Shown: positions 36,114 to 45,004 of the stretch, piece by piece
Layout: each line of letters starts with the position of its first letter
Position numbering within the stretch: the first letter of the stretch is position 1
Source of the DNA: Burkholderiales bacterium
GTDB lineage: Bacteria > Pseudomonadota > Gammaproteobacteria > Burkholderiales > Burkholderiaceae_E
Direction: 5' to 3'
Assembly (NCBI GenBank): GCA_026399835.1
Contig: JAPLQE010000017.1
Location: forward strand, 1-64,000
Length of the DNA: 64,000 bases
The notes under the pieces: generated by a model
Seen by the model: only the letters and a program-made list of their open reading frames with translations
Database searches by the model: none
What the model was told of the DNA's origin: nothing
Position numbers and translations under genes: made by a program

Positions 36114-37433
36114 ATGCGAATCGTCCTTGCCGCCGTGCTGGCGGTGCTTCCCGTCGCGGTCGCCGCCCAGGCGCCCGCGGATCGGCCCGCAGGCCCGTCC
36201 TCCGACGCGCCGGCCGCCGCCGGTGTGCTGTCGCGCGCCGCGCCCTCGCTGCCCGAGCTCGTCGCCGCGGCCTGGGCCCGGTCGGGGCTCGAGCCGCTCG
36301 CGCAGGCGCGCGGCGCCGAGCTCGACGCGCGTGCCTCGGCGCTGCGCTCGCCGTTCGCCGGCCCGCCGAGCATCGGCCTCGACGTGCGGCGCGACCTGCC
36401 GCGCCCGATCGCGCTGCCTGGCACCGAGGTCTCCGCCGAGCGCGGCCGCAACGAGATCGAGCCGGCCATCGCCGCGCCGTTGTGGCTGCCCGGACAGCGC
36501 GACGCGCAGCGCGAAGTGATCGACCGCGAGCGCGCGCAGCGATCCACCGGGCTGCGGCTCGCGCGGCTCGCGCTCGCGGGCGAGGTGAGGGAGGCGGCGT
36601 GGGCGCTGTCCGCCGCCGCGATCGAGCGGCGCGTCCAGGCGGCGCGCGAAGCCGCCGCCGCGCTGCTCGAGGCCGACGTCGGGCGGCGTGTGGACGCGGG
36701 CGACCTCGCACCGGTCGACCGGCTCGCCGCGCGCACCGAGCGGCTGGCCGCGCTCGGCGCGCTGCGCGAGGCCGAGGCCCGCGAACGCGAGGCGGCCGCG
36801 CGGCTGCGCACGCTCACCGGCCAGGCGGGCATGGGCGAGCTCGTCGAGTCGCCGCGCGAGGCCCTGCCGGGCGAGGCGCCCCTGCCCGATGCCCAGACCC
36901 TCGAGCGCCATCCCGTGCTCGCGGCCGCCCGCGAGGCGCTCGACACGGCGCGCTCGAGGCTCGACGCGGCGCGGGCCTCGCGCCGCGATCCGCCCATGCT
37001 GTCGGCGGGCGCGCGCTTCGATCGCGATGCCTACGGCGGCGACTACCGCAACAGCCTGCGCATCGGCATCGCCGTGCCACTCGATACCGAGGCGCGCAAC
37101 GCGCCGCGGCTCGCGGCGGCGGGCGTCGAGCTCGCCGAGGCCGAGCTCGCGCTGCTGCGCGCGCAGCGCGAGCAGGCCGCGCAGCTCGAGCGTGCCCGAC
37201 TCGGTCTCGACGCGAGCCGGGCCTCGGTCGCGCTCGACCTCGAGCGTGCCGCCACGGCCCGGGCCGCCCAGCAGGCGCTCGAACGGGCGTTCCGCGCTGG
37301 CGAGCGCGCGCTGCCCGACGTGCTGCGCGCCCGGCAGACCGCGCTCGACGCCGAGCTCGCGGCCGCGCTCGCGAAGGCCCGCGAGGGTCTCGCAGTCGCC
37401 CGTCTCAACCAGGCCCTCGGAGTCGAACCTTGA
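36114..37433 (+). CDS. czcC: Outer-membrane efflux channel of the metal system (CzcC/TolC family)
   Basis: 439 residues with a signal peptide (ending AVAAQ) and two helical halves typical of TolC-family outer-membrane factors, e.g. LPELVAAAWARSGLEPLAQA, ARGAELDARASALRSPFAGP and LERHPVLAAAREALDTARSR. The coiled coils are Ala/Arg/Glu-rich. It forms the exit duct for the adaptor and pump encoded downstream. The stop overlaps a TTG that likely starts the next gene. Confidence 0.88.
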   Translation: MRIVLAAVLAVLPVAVAAQAPADRPAGPSSDAPAAAGVLSRAAPSLPELVAAAWARSGLEPLAQARGAELDARASALRSPFAGPPSIGLDVRRDLPRPIALPGTEVSAERGRNEIEPAIAAPLWLPGQRDAQREVIDRERAQRSTGLRLARLALAGEVREAAWALSAAAIERRVQAAREAAAALLEADVGRRVDAGDLAPVDRLAARTERLAALGALREAEAREREAAARLRTLTGQAGMGELVESPREALPGEAPLPDAQTLERHPVLAAAREALDTARSRLDAARASRRDPPMLSAGARFDRDAYGGDYRNSLRIGIAVPLDTEARNAPRLAAAGVELAEAELALLRAQREQAAQLERARLGLDASRASVALDLERAATARAAQQALERAFRAGERALPDVLRARQTALDAELAAALAKAREGLAVARLNQALGVEP

Positions 37434-38098
37434 GATCCGTCCCCGTCTTCGTCGCTGCGGCGACATCGCTTGCGCGGTCCGCCGCGCGGGTGTGCCTCGG
37501 CCTGCTCGCCACCCTGTCCTGCGCCCCGGCCCTGGCCCACGAGGGCCACGATCACGATGAAGAGGCGGCGCGCACCGCGCCGGCGCCGTCGGCCTCGACG
37601 GCCCCGCGCTTCGGCACGGCGAGCGAACTCTTCGAGCTGGTCGGCGCGCTCGACGGTCGACGCCTCGTGCTGTGGCTCGATCGCGCGGCCGACACCTCGC
37701 CGGTGGCGGACGCGACGCTCGAGCTCGAGATCGCAGGCCGGTCGTTGCGCGCGCGGCCCGCGGGCGACACCTACGTGATCGAGCTCGACGCGCCGCTCGC
37801 GCCGGGTCGCGTCGCGATCGTCGCGACGGTCGTGGCCGGCGGCGACACCGACCTGCTCGCGGCAGAGCTCGTCGTCCCCCCGCCTGTGGGTGTGACACCC
37901 GCCGGCGGCGCACCAACGTCCGGCGTGGCGACGGCCGCGCCGGACGCGGGGTCCCTGCCGCGCGCCTCGACCGCTGCGGCTCATGGCGACGCGGTGCGCA
38001 CCGCATCGATCGCCGCGCTCGCCGCCGCATGCGCCGCTGTGGCGGGCTGGGCGCTGGGCCGTCGCCGCCGGGACCGGGCAGCGGGGAGCCGCCCGTGA
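37430..38098 (+). CDS. Exported HEGHDHDE protein within the metal-efflux operon
   Basis: 222 residues, no family recognised. A signal peptide is followed directly by AHEGHDHDEE, a metal-binding tag. A beta-rich domain of about 110 residues follows (LFELVGALDGRRLVLWLDRA and LELEIAGRSLRARPAGDTYV), then a Pro/Thr/Ala-rich linker and a C-terminal membrane helix with an Arg tail (AALAAACAAVAGWALGRRRR). In some metal efflux adaptors such a beta domain is part of CzcB; here it is separate. TTG start overlapping the czcC stop (TTGA) is used; a later GTG inside the signal peptide is possible. Probably a periplasmic metal-handling subunit. Confidence 0.65.
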   Translation: MRSVPVFVAAATSLARSAARVCLGLLATLSCAPALAHEGHDHDEEAARTAPAPSASTAPRFGTASELFELVGALDGRRLVLWLDRAADTSPVADATLELEIAGRSLRARPAGDTYVIELDAPLAPGRVAIVATVVAGGDTDLLAAELVVPPPVGVTPAGGAPTSGVATAAPDAGSLPRASTAAAHGDAVRTASIAALAAACAAVAGWALGRRRRDRAAGSRP

Positions 38099-39390
38099 GC
38101 GCGGCGCGCTGCACGGGGCAGCGCCGGCCCCTGCCGCCGTCCTGGCGGCTGCCGGTCGGGTCCGGCGTCGGCGGCGGTGCCGGTCCGTGGCTGGTGCTGA
38201 TCCTGCTGCTCGGGCTCGCAGCCGTCGCGCCCGCGTCGGCGCACGAAGGCAAGGATCACGTCACGCCGGCGGCATCGGCCCCGGGCACGGCACCGTCCAC
38301 CGCGACCGCATCGCCCGCCGCATCGCCCGCCGCATCGCCCGCCGCATCGCCCGTCGCATCGCCCGTCGGCACCCCGCAGTTCACCGCCGCGCTCGCCCGC
38401 CCGCAGCGCCTCGCCGACGGCGCGCTGCTGCTGCCCAAGGCCTCGCAGCGGCTGGTGGGCGTGCGCACGATGCCGGTCGAGCGCGGCACGGTGTCGCGTG
38501 CGATCGAGCTGCCCGGGCGCGTCGCCGTCGATCCCGACGCCGCCGGTCGCGTGCAGAGCACGGTGGCGGGCCGCCTCGAGCCCGGCCCGCGCGGCCTGCC
38601 GTCGATCGGCCAGGCGGTGGTGCGCGGCCAGGTGCTCGCGACCGTGCGCCCGAGCGTCGACCCGGTGACGCGCGCGGGTCAGGCGGCGCTGCTCGCCGAG
38701 CTCGAGGCCGCCCGCTCGCTGGCCGCGGCCCGCGCGGCGCGGCTCTCCGGGCTGGCGGACACCGTGCCGCGCAAGGACATCGAGGCCGCCGAGAGCGAGC
38801 TGGCGAGCCTGGAGGGGCGGCTGCGCGCGGTGAAGGGCGGCGTCGCCGCGACCGAGCCGCTGCTCGCGCCGGTCTCGGGCGTCGTCGCCCGCGCCGAGGC
38901 CGTCGCCGGCCAGGTGGTCGACGCCCGCGAGCTGCTGTTCGAGATCGTCGACCCGACCCGCCTGCGGATCGAGGCCACCGGCTTCGACCTGGCGATCGCG
39001 GCCCGCATCGCCGACGCCTCGGTCGCCATCGGCGGCCGCGCGGTCCCGCTCGCGTTCGTCGGCGCCGGGCGCGTGCTGCGCGAGCAGGCGGTGCCGCTGG
39101 TCTTCCGTGCGAAGGGCGCCTTGCCGGGCTCGCTCGCCATCGGCCAGCCGGTGGCGGTGACGGTGCGCCTCGACGATGCGGCCGCGGGCGTGCCGGTGCC
39201 GGCCTCGGCGCTGGTGCGCAGCGCCGCCAACGAGCCGATGGTGTGGATCAAGACGCAGCCCGAGCGCTTCGAGCCGCGCCGCGTGCGCACCGAGCCGCTC
39301 GACGCGACACGCGTGCGCGTGGTGCAGGGCCTGGCCGGCGGCGAGCGCGTGGTCACCGAGGGCGCCGCGCTCCTCGGCCAGTTCCGCTGA
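38095..39390 (+). CDS. czcB: Membrane fusion protein of the metal system (CzcB family)
   Basis: 431 residues: signal/anchor helix (WLVLILLLGLAAVAPASA), then AHEGKDH, a Pro/Ala/Ser linker built from a 12-bp repeat, and the adaptor fold with ELPGRVAVDPDAAGRVQSTV, a short hairpin and LLAPVSGVVARAEAVAGQVV. The beta-barrel and the membrane-proximal domain end VVTEGAALLGQF. This matches CzcB/CusB-type adaptors. GTG start with GTGA overlap and GGGGAG upstream. Confidence 0.88.
   Translation: MSAARCTGQRRPLPPSWRLPVGSGVGGGAGPWLVLILLLGLAAVAPASAHEGKDHVTPAASAPGTAPSTATASPAASPAASPAASPVASPVGTPQFTAALARPQRLADGALLLPKASQRLVGVRTMPVERGTVSRAIELPGRVAVDPDAAGRVQSTVAGRLEPGPRGLPSIGQAVVRGQVLATVRPSVDPVTRAGQAALLAELEAARSLAAARAARLSGLADTVPRKDIEAAESELASLEGRLRAVKGGVAATEPLLAPVSGVVARAEAVAGQVVDARELLFEIVDPTRLRIEATGFDLAIAARIADASVAIGGRAVPLAFVGAGRVLREQAVPLVFRAKGALPGSLAIGQPVAVTVRLDDAAAGVPVPASALVRSAANEPMVWIKTQPERFEPRRVRTEPLDATRVRVVQGLAGGERVVTEGAALLGQFR
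38308..38367 (+). repeat. Five tandem copies of a 12-bp unit in czcB
   Basis: GCATCGCCCGCC is repeated three times, followed by two copies ending GTC. It encodes A-S-P-A / A-S-P-V units that form a flexible linker between the His tag and the adaptor domain. In-frame copy-number change would alter linker length only. Confidence 0.75.
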
Positions 39391-39400
39391 GGGCCGGGCC

Positions 39401-42400
39401 GTGTTCGCACACATCCTCGACGCCAGCCTGCGCAACCGCGTGTTCGTGCTCGCGGGCGCGCTGCTGCTCGTCGCCTGGGGCAGCTGGCAGGCGATGCGCA
39501 CGCCGGTCGACGTGTTCCCCGACCTCGACCGGCCCACGGTCGTGCTGATGACCGAGGCGGGTGGCATGGCCCCCGAGGAGGTCGAGCAGCTGATCGCGGT
39601 GCCGCTCGAGACCGCGATGAGCGGGCTGCCCGGCGTCGAGACCGTCCGCTCGACCTCGGCCGCCGGGCTGTCGGTGCTCTACGTGAGCTTCGGCTGGTCG
39701 ACCGACATCTGGCGAGCCCGCCAGTTCGTCGCCGAGCGCCTCGCCGCGGCCGATTCGGTGCTGCCGCCGGGCATCGTGCCGAAGATGGGTCCGGTCACCT
39801 CGATCATGGGCGAGATCCTGCTGATCGCGCTGCCGATCGACACGGCGCGCACCACGCCGATGGCGGTCCGCGAGTATGCCGACTGGGTGCTGCGCCCGCG
39901 GCTGATGGCGATCCCCGGCATCGCGCAGGTGATCCCGATCGGCGGCGAGGTCCGGCAGTTCCAGGTGCTGCCCGACACGCAGCGCATGGCCGAGCTCGGC
40001 GTCACGCACGAGGGGATGCGTCGTGCGCTCGCGGCCTTCGCCGCCAACACCTCGGGCGGCTTCCTGACGATGGACGGGCGCGAGGTGCTGATCCGTCACG
40101 TCTCGCGCGGCGCCGGCCTCGACGCGCTGCGGGCCGTGCCGGTGGCGACCGGTGCGCGCACCGGCCAGCCGATCCTGCTGGCGCAGGTCGCCGAGGTCCG
40201 CTTCGGCGCCGCGCCCCGGCGGGGCGATGCCGGTCTCGACGGCCGGCCGGCGGTGATCCTGTCGGTGCAGAAGCAGCCCGCGGCCGACACCGTGCGCCTG
40301 ACGCGCGCCGTGGAGGCCGCGCTCGCCGAGGCCGCCCGGACGCGCCCGGCAGGCGTCGACGCGCCGCGCGTGACCTTCCGCCAGGCCGACTTCATCGAGG
40401 CCTCGATCACCAACCTGCAGGGCAAGCTGCTCGCCGCCGCCGCGGTGGTGGCCGCGGTGGTGATGCTCTTCCTCGGCCGCGCACGCACGACGCTGATCTC
40501 GCTCGCGGCGATTCCGCTGTCGATCCTGGTGTCCATCCTCGTCTTTCGCGCGTTCGGCGTGACGGTCAACACGATGACGCTCGGGGGGCTCGCGATCGCG
40601 ATCGGCGAGCTGGTGGACGATGCGATCGTCGACCTGGAGAACATCGTGCGGCGGCTGCGCGAGAACGCCGCGTCCGCGCAGCCGCGCCCGGTGCTGCGCG
40701 TGGTGCGCGACGCCAGCCAGGAGGTGCGCGGCGCGGTGATCTGGTCGACGGTGATCGTGGCGCTGGTGTTCGTGCCGCTGTTCGCGCTGCCGGGCATCGA
40801 GGGCCGGCTGTTCGTGCCGCTGGGCCTGGCCTACGTCGCCTCGATCCTCGCCAGCCTCGGCGTCGCGGTCACGGTCACGCCGGTGCTCGCCTACTACCTG
40901 GTCGCGCGGCGCGTCGAGCGCGAGCCGGCGCGCGAGCCGCGCCTGGCCGCCGCGCTCAAGGTGGGCTATGCCCGGCTGCTCGGGCGCGCGCTCGATGCCC
41001 CCGCGGTGCCGGTGCTCGCCGCGCTCGCGCTGCTCGTCGTCGCGCTCGCGCTGCTGCCGGGCTTTGCGCGCACCTTCCTGCCGCCGTTCAACGAGGGTTC
41101 GGCAGTGGTCTCGCTGCGGCTCGATCCGGGCGTCACGCTCGAGCATTCGATGCGCATCGGCGCCGCCGCCGAGCGGGCGCTCGCCGCGGTGCCCGAGGTG
41201 CTGCACGTCGCGCGCCGCTCGGGCCGCGCCGAGCTCGACGAGCATGCCGAGGGCGTGCATGTGTCCGAGCTCGATGTGGGCCTGGCGCGCTCGGCGCGCC
41301 CGCTCGACGCCGTCCACGCCGACCTGCGCGCCGCGCTCGTGCCGTTGCCGGCGAGCGTCGCGATCGGCCAGCCGATCTCGCACCGGCTCGACCACCTGCT
41401 GTCGGGCGTGCGCGCGCAGATCGCGATCCGGATCACCGGCGACGACCTCGACCTGCTGCGTGCGCAGGCCGCGATCCTGCGCGAGCGCCTGGCCGGCGTG
41501 CGCGGGCTCGCCGACCTCGAGATCGAGAAGCAGGTGCTCGCGCCCCAGGTGCGCGTGCGCATCGACCATGCCGCCGCCGCGCGGCTCGGCGTGGCGCCCT
41601 CCACGGTGCTGCTCGAGCTGCAGTCGCTCGTCGGCGGCGAGCGCATCACGCAGGTCGTCGAGGGCACGCGCCGCTTCGACCTGGTGCTGCGGCTGCCGGA
41701 TTCGGCGCGCGGCCCGCAGGGCCTCGAGCGGCTGCGCATCGACACGCCCTCGGGCTCGGTGCCGCTGTCGCGGCTCGCGGTCATCGAGGAGGGCGACGGC
41801 CCGAACCAGGTGTCGCGCGACGACGGCCACCGCCGCATCGTGGTCTCGGCCAACGCGCAGGGCCGCGCGCTGTCGGAGGTGGTCACCGACGTGCGCGCCG
41901 CGATCGACGCGATGCCGCTGCCGCAGGGACTCGCCGTCACGCTGGGCGGCCAGTTCCAGGCGCAGGAGGCCTCGAGCCGACTGATCGGCGCGCTGTCGGC
42001 CGTCTCGGCGCTGCTCGTGCTGGTGGTGCTGGTCGCACGCTACCGCTCGGGCGTGCTCGCGCTGCTGGTGATGGCCAACGTGCCGCTCGCGCTCGCCGGT
42101 GCCGTCGTCGGTCTGAAGCTGTCCGGCCAGCCGCTGTCGGTCGCCGCGCTCGTCGGCCTGGTGACGCTCGCCGGCATCGCGACCCGCAACGGCATCCTCA
42201 AGCTCGGCCACTGGGTCCACCTGATGCGCGTCGAAGGCGAGGCCTTCGGCCGGCCGATGATCGTGCGCGGCTCGCTCGAGCGGCTGGTGCCGGTGCTGAT
42301 GACCGCGCTGACCGCGGCGCTCGCGCTCGCGCCGCTCCTCTTCGAGGCTGAACTGCCGGGCACCGAGGTCCTGCACCCGGTGGCGGTGGTGATCTTCTCC

Positions 42401-42514
42401 GGCCTGATCGTCTCGACGCTGCTCGACGCCTTCGTCACGCCGGTGCTGTTCGCGCGCTTCGGCGCCGGGCCGGCGGCGCGGCTCGCTGCCGACCCCGAGG
42501 CCGACCCGACATGA
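39401..42514 (+). CDS. czcA: Heavy-metal RND efflux pump (CzcA/HME family)
   Basis: 1037 residues, 12 transmembrane helices and two large periplasmic loops. FAHILDASLRNRVFVLAGAL starts the first helix, PVDVFPDLDRPTVVLMTEAG is a hallmark of the heavy-metal branch, and in helix 4 GELVDDAIVDLENIVRRLRE carries the acidic proton-relay residues (Asp406, Asp407, Asp411). It drives efflux of divalent or monovalent metals out of the cell. GTG start. The DFGxxVDG motif of classical CzcA is replaced by ELVDDAIVD, found in another subgroup, so the metal is uncertain. Confidence 0.93.
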   Translation: MFAHILDASLRNRVFVLAGALLLVAWGSWQAMRTPVDVFPDLDRPTVVLMTEAGGMAPEEVEQLIAVPLETAMSGLPGVETVRSTSAAGLSVLYVSFGWSTDIWRARQFVAERLAAADSVLPPGIVPKMGPVTSIMGEILLIALPIDTARTTPMAVREYADWVLRPRLMAIPGIAQVIPIGGEVRQFQVLPDTQRMAELGVTHEGMRRALAAFAANTSGGFLTMDGREVLIRHVSRGAGLDALRAVPVATGARTGQPILLAQVAEVRFGAAPRRGDAGLDGRPAVILSVQKQPAADTVRLTRAVEAALAEAARTRPAGVDAPRVTFRQADFIEASITNLQGKLLAAAAVVAAVVMLFLGRARTTLISLAAIPLSILVSILVFRAFGVTVNTMTLGGLAIAIGELVDDAIVDLENIVRRLRENAASAQPRPVLRVVRDASQEVRGAVIWSTVIVALVFVPLFALPGIEGRLFVPLGLAYVASILASLGVAVTVTPVLAYYLVARRVEREPAREPRLAAALKVGYARLLGRALDAPAVPVLAALALLVVALALLPGFARTFLPPFNEGSAVVSLRLDPGVTLEHSMRIGAAAERALAAVPEVLHVARRSGRAELDEHAEGVHVSELDVGLARSARPLDAVHADLRAALVPLPASVAIGQPISHRLDHLLSGVRAQIAIRITGDDLDLLRAQAAILRERLAGVRGLADLEIEKQVLAPQVRVRIDHAAAARLGVAPSTVLLELQSLVGGERITQVVEGTRRFDLVLRLPDSARGPQGLERLRIDTPSGSVPLSRLAVIEEGDGPNQVSRDDGHRRIVVSANAQGRALSEVVTDVRAAIDAMPLPQGLAVTLGGQFQAQEASSRLIGALSAVSALLVLVVLVARYRSGVLALLVMANVPLALAGAVVGLKLSGQPLSVAALVGLVTLAGIATRNGILKLGHWVHLMRVEGEAFGRPMIVRGSLERLVPVLMTALTAALALAPLLFEAELPGTEVLHPVAVVIFSGLIVSTLLDAFVTPVLFARFGAGPAARLAADPEADPT

Positions 42515-42567
42515 GCCCGCATCCCTGTCCTTCACGCCTTCCCTTCACGCTCCCAGCGGAGATGACC

Positions 42568-42981
42568 ATGGAATCCATGCCTGTCCTGTACCTCCATCGC
42601 GCCCAGCGCCTCCTGTGCATCGCGGTCCTTGCCTGCGCGACGCTCGCCGGCACCGCGGCCTTCGCCCACGACGATCACGGCAAGCCGCAGCACGGCGGCA
42701 TCGTGTCCGAGGCCGGCACCTTCCAGGGCGAGCTGGTCGCGGGCCCGAAGGGCCCGACGCTGTACCTGACCGATCACGGCCAGCCGGTGCCCACCGCCGG
42801 GGCGAGCGGCAAGCTCGTCGTGCTGGCGGGCGGGCAGCGCTCGGACCTGGCACTGTCGCCGGCCGGCGACAACCGCCTCGCGCCCGCGCAGCCGATGCCG
42901 CTGCCCAAGGGCGCCCGCGCGGTCGCCACGGTGAGCCTGAAGGACGGCCGCAGCGGGGCGCTGCGCTTCGACGTAAAGTGA
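42568..42981 (+). CDS. Small exported His-containing protein behind czcA
   Basis: 137 residues: signal peptide (LLCIAVLACATLAGTAAFA), then HDDHGKPQHGGIVSEAGTFQ and a beta-rich domain (GELVAGPKGPTLYLTDHGQP). The HDDHG...QHGG start looks like the periplasmic metal-binding region of Cus/Czc accessory proteins. It ends the operon. AGCGGAG 7 nt before the ATG supports this start; earlier ATGs at 42511 (overlapping the czcA stop) and 42562 are possible. Confidence 0.7.
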   Translation: MESMPVLYLHRAQRLLCIAVLACATLAGTAAFAHDDHGKPQHGGIVSEAGTFQGELVAGPKGPTLYLTDHGQPVPTAGASGKLVVLAGGQRSDLALSPAGDNRLAPAQPMPLPKGARAVATVSLKDGRSGALRFDVK

Positions 42982-42985
42982 GGCC

Positions 42986-43867
42986 ATGGCCCTCGACTAC
43001 CACGCCCTGAAGGACGCCCCGATCGCCGACGTCGAGCAGCGCTACGACGCCCGCGACACCATCCTCTACGCGCTCGGCATCGGCATCGGCGAGGATCCGC
43101 TCGACGAGCGGCTGCTGCGCCACGTGCTCGAGCCCGGACTGGTCGCGCTGCCCACCTTCGCGACCGTGCTCGGCTATCCGTTCATGTGGATCGACGCGCC
43201 GCGCTTCGGGCTCGATGCCGCGCGCATCGTGCACGCCGGCCATGCGCTGCGGCTGCATGCGCCGCTGCCGGCGGCCGGGGTCGTGCGCGGCGTCACGCGC
43301 GCGGTCGCGGTCGCCGACAAGGGGCCCGGACGCGGCGCGCTGATCGTGCTCGAGCGCACGCTCGCCGATGCCGCCGGCGCGCCGCTCGCGACCCAGACGA
43401 TGACGCTGATGGCCCGCGGCGACGGCGGCTTCTCGGCGCGCGAGGGAAACGGCCCGCCCGGCGGCGACACGGTGTCCGCGCCGCGCCCGGTCGCGCCCGA
43501 GGGCCCGCCCGATGCGGTCGTCGAGCTCGCGACGCTGCCGCAGCAGGCGCTGATCTACCGGCTGGTCGCCGACCCCAACCCGCTGCACGCCGACCCGCGC
43601 TTCGCGCGCGCGGCGGGCTTCGAGCGGCCGATCCTGCACGGGCTGTGCGGCTACGGCATGGTCGGGCGCGCGCTGATGCGCGCCTACCTCGACGACGACT
43701 CGAGCCGCTTGCTCGGCCTGTCGCTGCGCTTCGCGGCGCCGGTGCTGCCGGGCGACCGGCTGCGGATCGCGCTGTGGCGCGACGGTGCGACCGCGCGCTT
43801 CAGGGCGAGCGTGCCGGCGCGCGCCGACCTCGTGGTGCTGGACCAGGGCGAGGCGACGCTGGGCTGA
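42986..43867 (+). CDS. MaoC-like enoyl-CoA hydratase (two hot-dog domains)
   Basis: 293 residues. The C-terminal half has RLVADPNPLHADPRFARAAG followed by FERPILHGLCGYG, the (R)-specific enoyl-CoA hydratase motif with the catalytic Asp and His. The N-terminal half is a degenerate second hot-dog domain, as in peroxisomal-type hydratase 2. It would hydrate 2-enoyl-CoA to (R)-3-hydroxyacyl-CoA. It lies only 4 nt behind the metal operon, but its function belongs to the lipid cluster that follows. Confidence 0.9.
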   Translation: MALDYHALKDAPIADVEQRYDARDTILYALGIGIGEDPLDERLLRHVLEPGLVALPTFATVLGYPFMWIDAPRFGLDAARIVHAGHALRLHAPLPAAGVVRGVTRAVAVADKGPGRGALIVLERTLADAAGAPLATQTMTLMARGDGGFSAREGNGPPGGDTVSAPRPVAPEGPPDAVVELATLPQQALIYRLVADPNPLHADPRFARAAGFERPILHGLCGYGMVGRALMRAYLDDDSSRLLGLSLRFAAPVLPGDRLRIALWRDGATARFRASVPARADLVVLDQGEATLG

Positions 43868-43875
43868 GGACCGGC

Positions 43876-43892
43876 GCCGGCCCGCGGCCGGC
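43876..43892. terminator. Hairpin between convergent genes
   Basis: GCCGGCC-CGC-GGCCGGC is a perfect 7-bp stem placed between the MaoC-like gene and the end of the GrdB-like gene. No T-run. Probably bidirectional. Confidence 0.45.
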
Positions 43893-43897
43893 CTGGC

Positions 43898-44836
43898 TCA
43901 GTCCCCCGCCAGGGTGGTGTCCCGCACCGCCTGCGCGACCTGCTTGATCGCCCGGTTCTCCGCCCGCCGTTGCTCCAGTTCCTCGGGCGTGAGCGCCGCG
44001 ACGTTCATCACGTGCCGCTTCCAGTCACGCTCGCGCAGCCAGCGCATCGGGCTCTGCACCGTCGTGCGCGGCGCGAACGCATGCTCGAGCAGCGAGAGCG
44101 CCAGGCCGAGCGTCACGTCCTGCGAGGCGGGGTCGTCGGGCAGGGCGGCGGCGCTGCCGAGCGGCACGTCGCTGAACACGAAGCGCGGCACGCCGCAGGT
44201 CTCGACGATGTCCTTCGCCGCGCCCACCACCACCGTCGGGATGCCGGCAGCCTCGAGGTGCCGTGCGGTCAGCGCCATCGTCTGGTGGCACACCGGGCAG
44301 TTGGCGACCAGGATCGCCGCGTCGATGGCGTCCGCACGGCAGCGGGCCAGCACGTCGGGGCAGTCGACCTCGATGGTGTGGCGTTGGCTGCGGTTGGTCG
44401 GCACGCCGTGGAAACGCGGGGCGAGCGGGCCGATGCGGCCCGTTGCCGCCGCTCGGCGCAGCGCCGGCAGCGGGAACCAGCAGTGCGCGTCGTCGGTCTG
44501 CTGGCGCCGGTCGATGCCCAGGTGCGAGATGCGCAGGTCGTGCTCGAGCGCGGTATCGCCCGAGTACGCCTTGTAGAACTTGGCGCCCGCGTTGTACGGC
44601 GCGCCCGCGCCCTGCGGGCCCTTCGCCGGGTCGAAGGGCGCTGCGGTGGTCAGCAGCGCGATCCGGGCGCGCGCCAGCGGCGTGCGCATCGGCGCGAAGG
44701 GCACCTCGGCATACGAGGCATAGCGGTACGGGTTGGCGGTGCCGAGCGCGTCGTACCAGGCATGCGTGCGCTCGATGTAGCGGACCGGGACGTCCCAGTC
44801 CGGCGAGAAGCCCAGCAGGTCGGTGTCGATGCCCAT
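43898..44836 (-). CDS. GrdB/PrdB selenoprotein B-like protein, cysteine form
   Basis: 312 residues resembling the glycine/sarcosine/betaine reductase selenoprotein B family of aerobic bacteria. ISHLGIDRRQQTDDAHCWFP, LPALRRAAATGRIGPLAPRF and NCPVCHQTMALTARHLEAAG followed by IPTVVVGAAKDIVE are the conserved blocks. The motif is C180-P-V-C183; homologues often have selenocysteine at the first position (UPxC), here it is an ordinary Cys codon. PLGSAAALPDDPASQ matches the later conserved block. Probably a thiol-redox enzyme of unknown substrate. Start at the ATG with ACGAGG 7 nt upstream. Confidence 0.65.
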   Translation of the reverse strand: MGIDTDLLGFSPDWDVPVRYIERTHAWYDALGTANPYRYASYAEVPFAPMRTPLARARIALLTTAAPFDPAKGPQGAGAPYNAGAKFYKAYSGDTALEHDLRISHLGIDRRQQTDDAHCWFPLPALRRAAATGRIGPLAPRFHGVPTNRSQRHTIEVDCPDVLARCRADAIDAAILVANCPVCHQTMALTARHLEAAGIPTVVVGAAKDIVETCGVPRFVFSDVPLGSAAALPDDPASQDVTLGLALSLLEHAFAPRTTVQSPMRWLRERDWKRHVMNVAALTPEELEQRRAENRAIKQVAQAVRDTTLAGD

Positions 44837-45004
44837 CGTCATCCTCGTGTCGTTCCATGTCGCGCGCCGGTCGGTCCGGCGCTGCGCCGAGCGTAGCGCG
44901 GGCCGTCGCCGAGTCCAAGGCCGATTCCGGAATGTCGCGCCGTGCCGCCTGCGGGTAAGCTCCCGAGCATCGGCCGGGCTTCGCCCCGATACTCGACGCT
45001 TCGC

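Noticed and set aside
38308-38367. 12-bp repeats in czcB as regulatory iterons
   Set aside because: They lie within a reading frame and encode a Pro/Ala/Ser linker; no replication gene nearby.
39353-42535. Open frame of about 1060 codons antisense to czcA
   Set aside because: It is the mirror of a GC-rich coding sequence: Arg/His/Gln/Asp-rich, without hydrophobic core pattern or motifs, while the plus strand encodes a complete RND pump.
44297-44299. Possible selenocysteine codon in the GrdB-like gene
   Set aside because: The codon is TGC (Cys), not TGA; no SECIS-like hairpin is needed.
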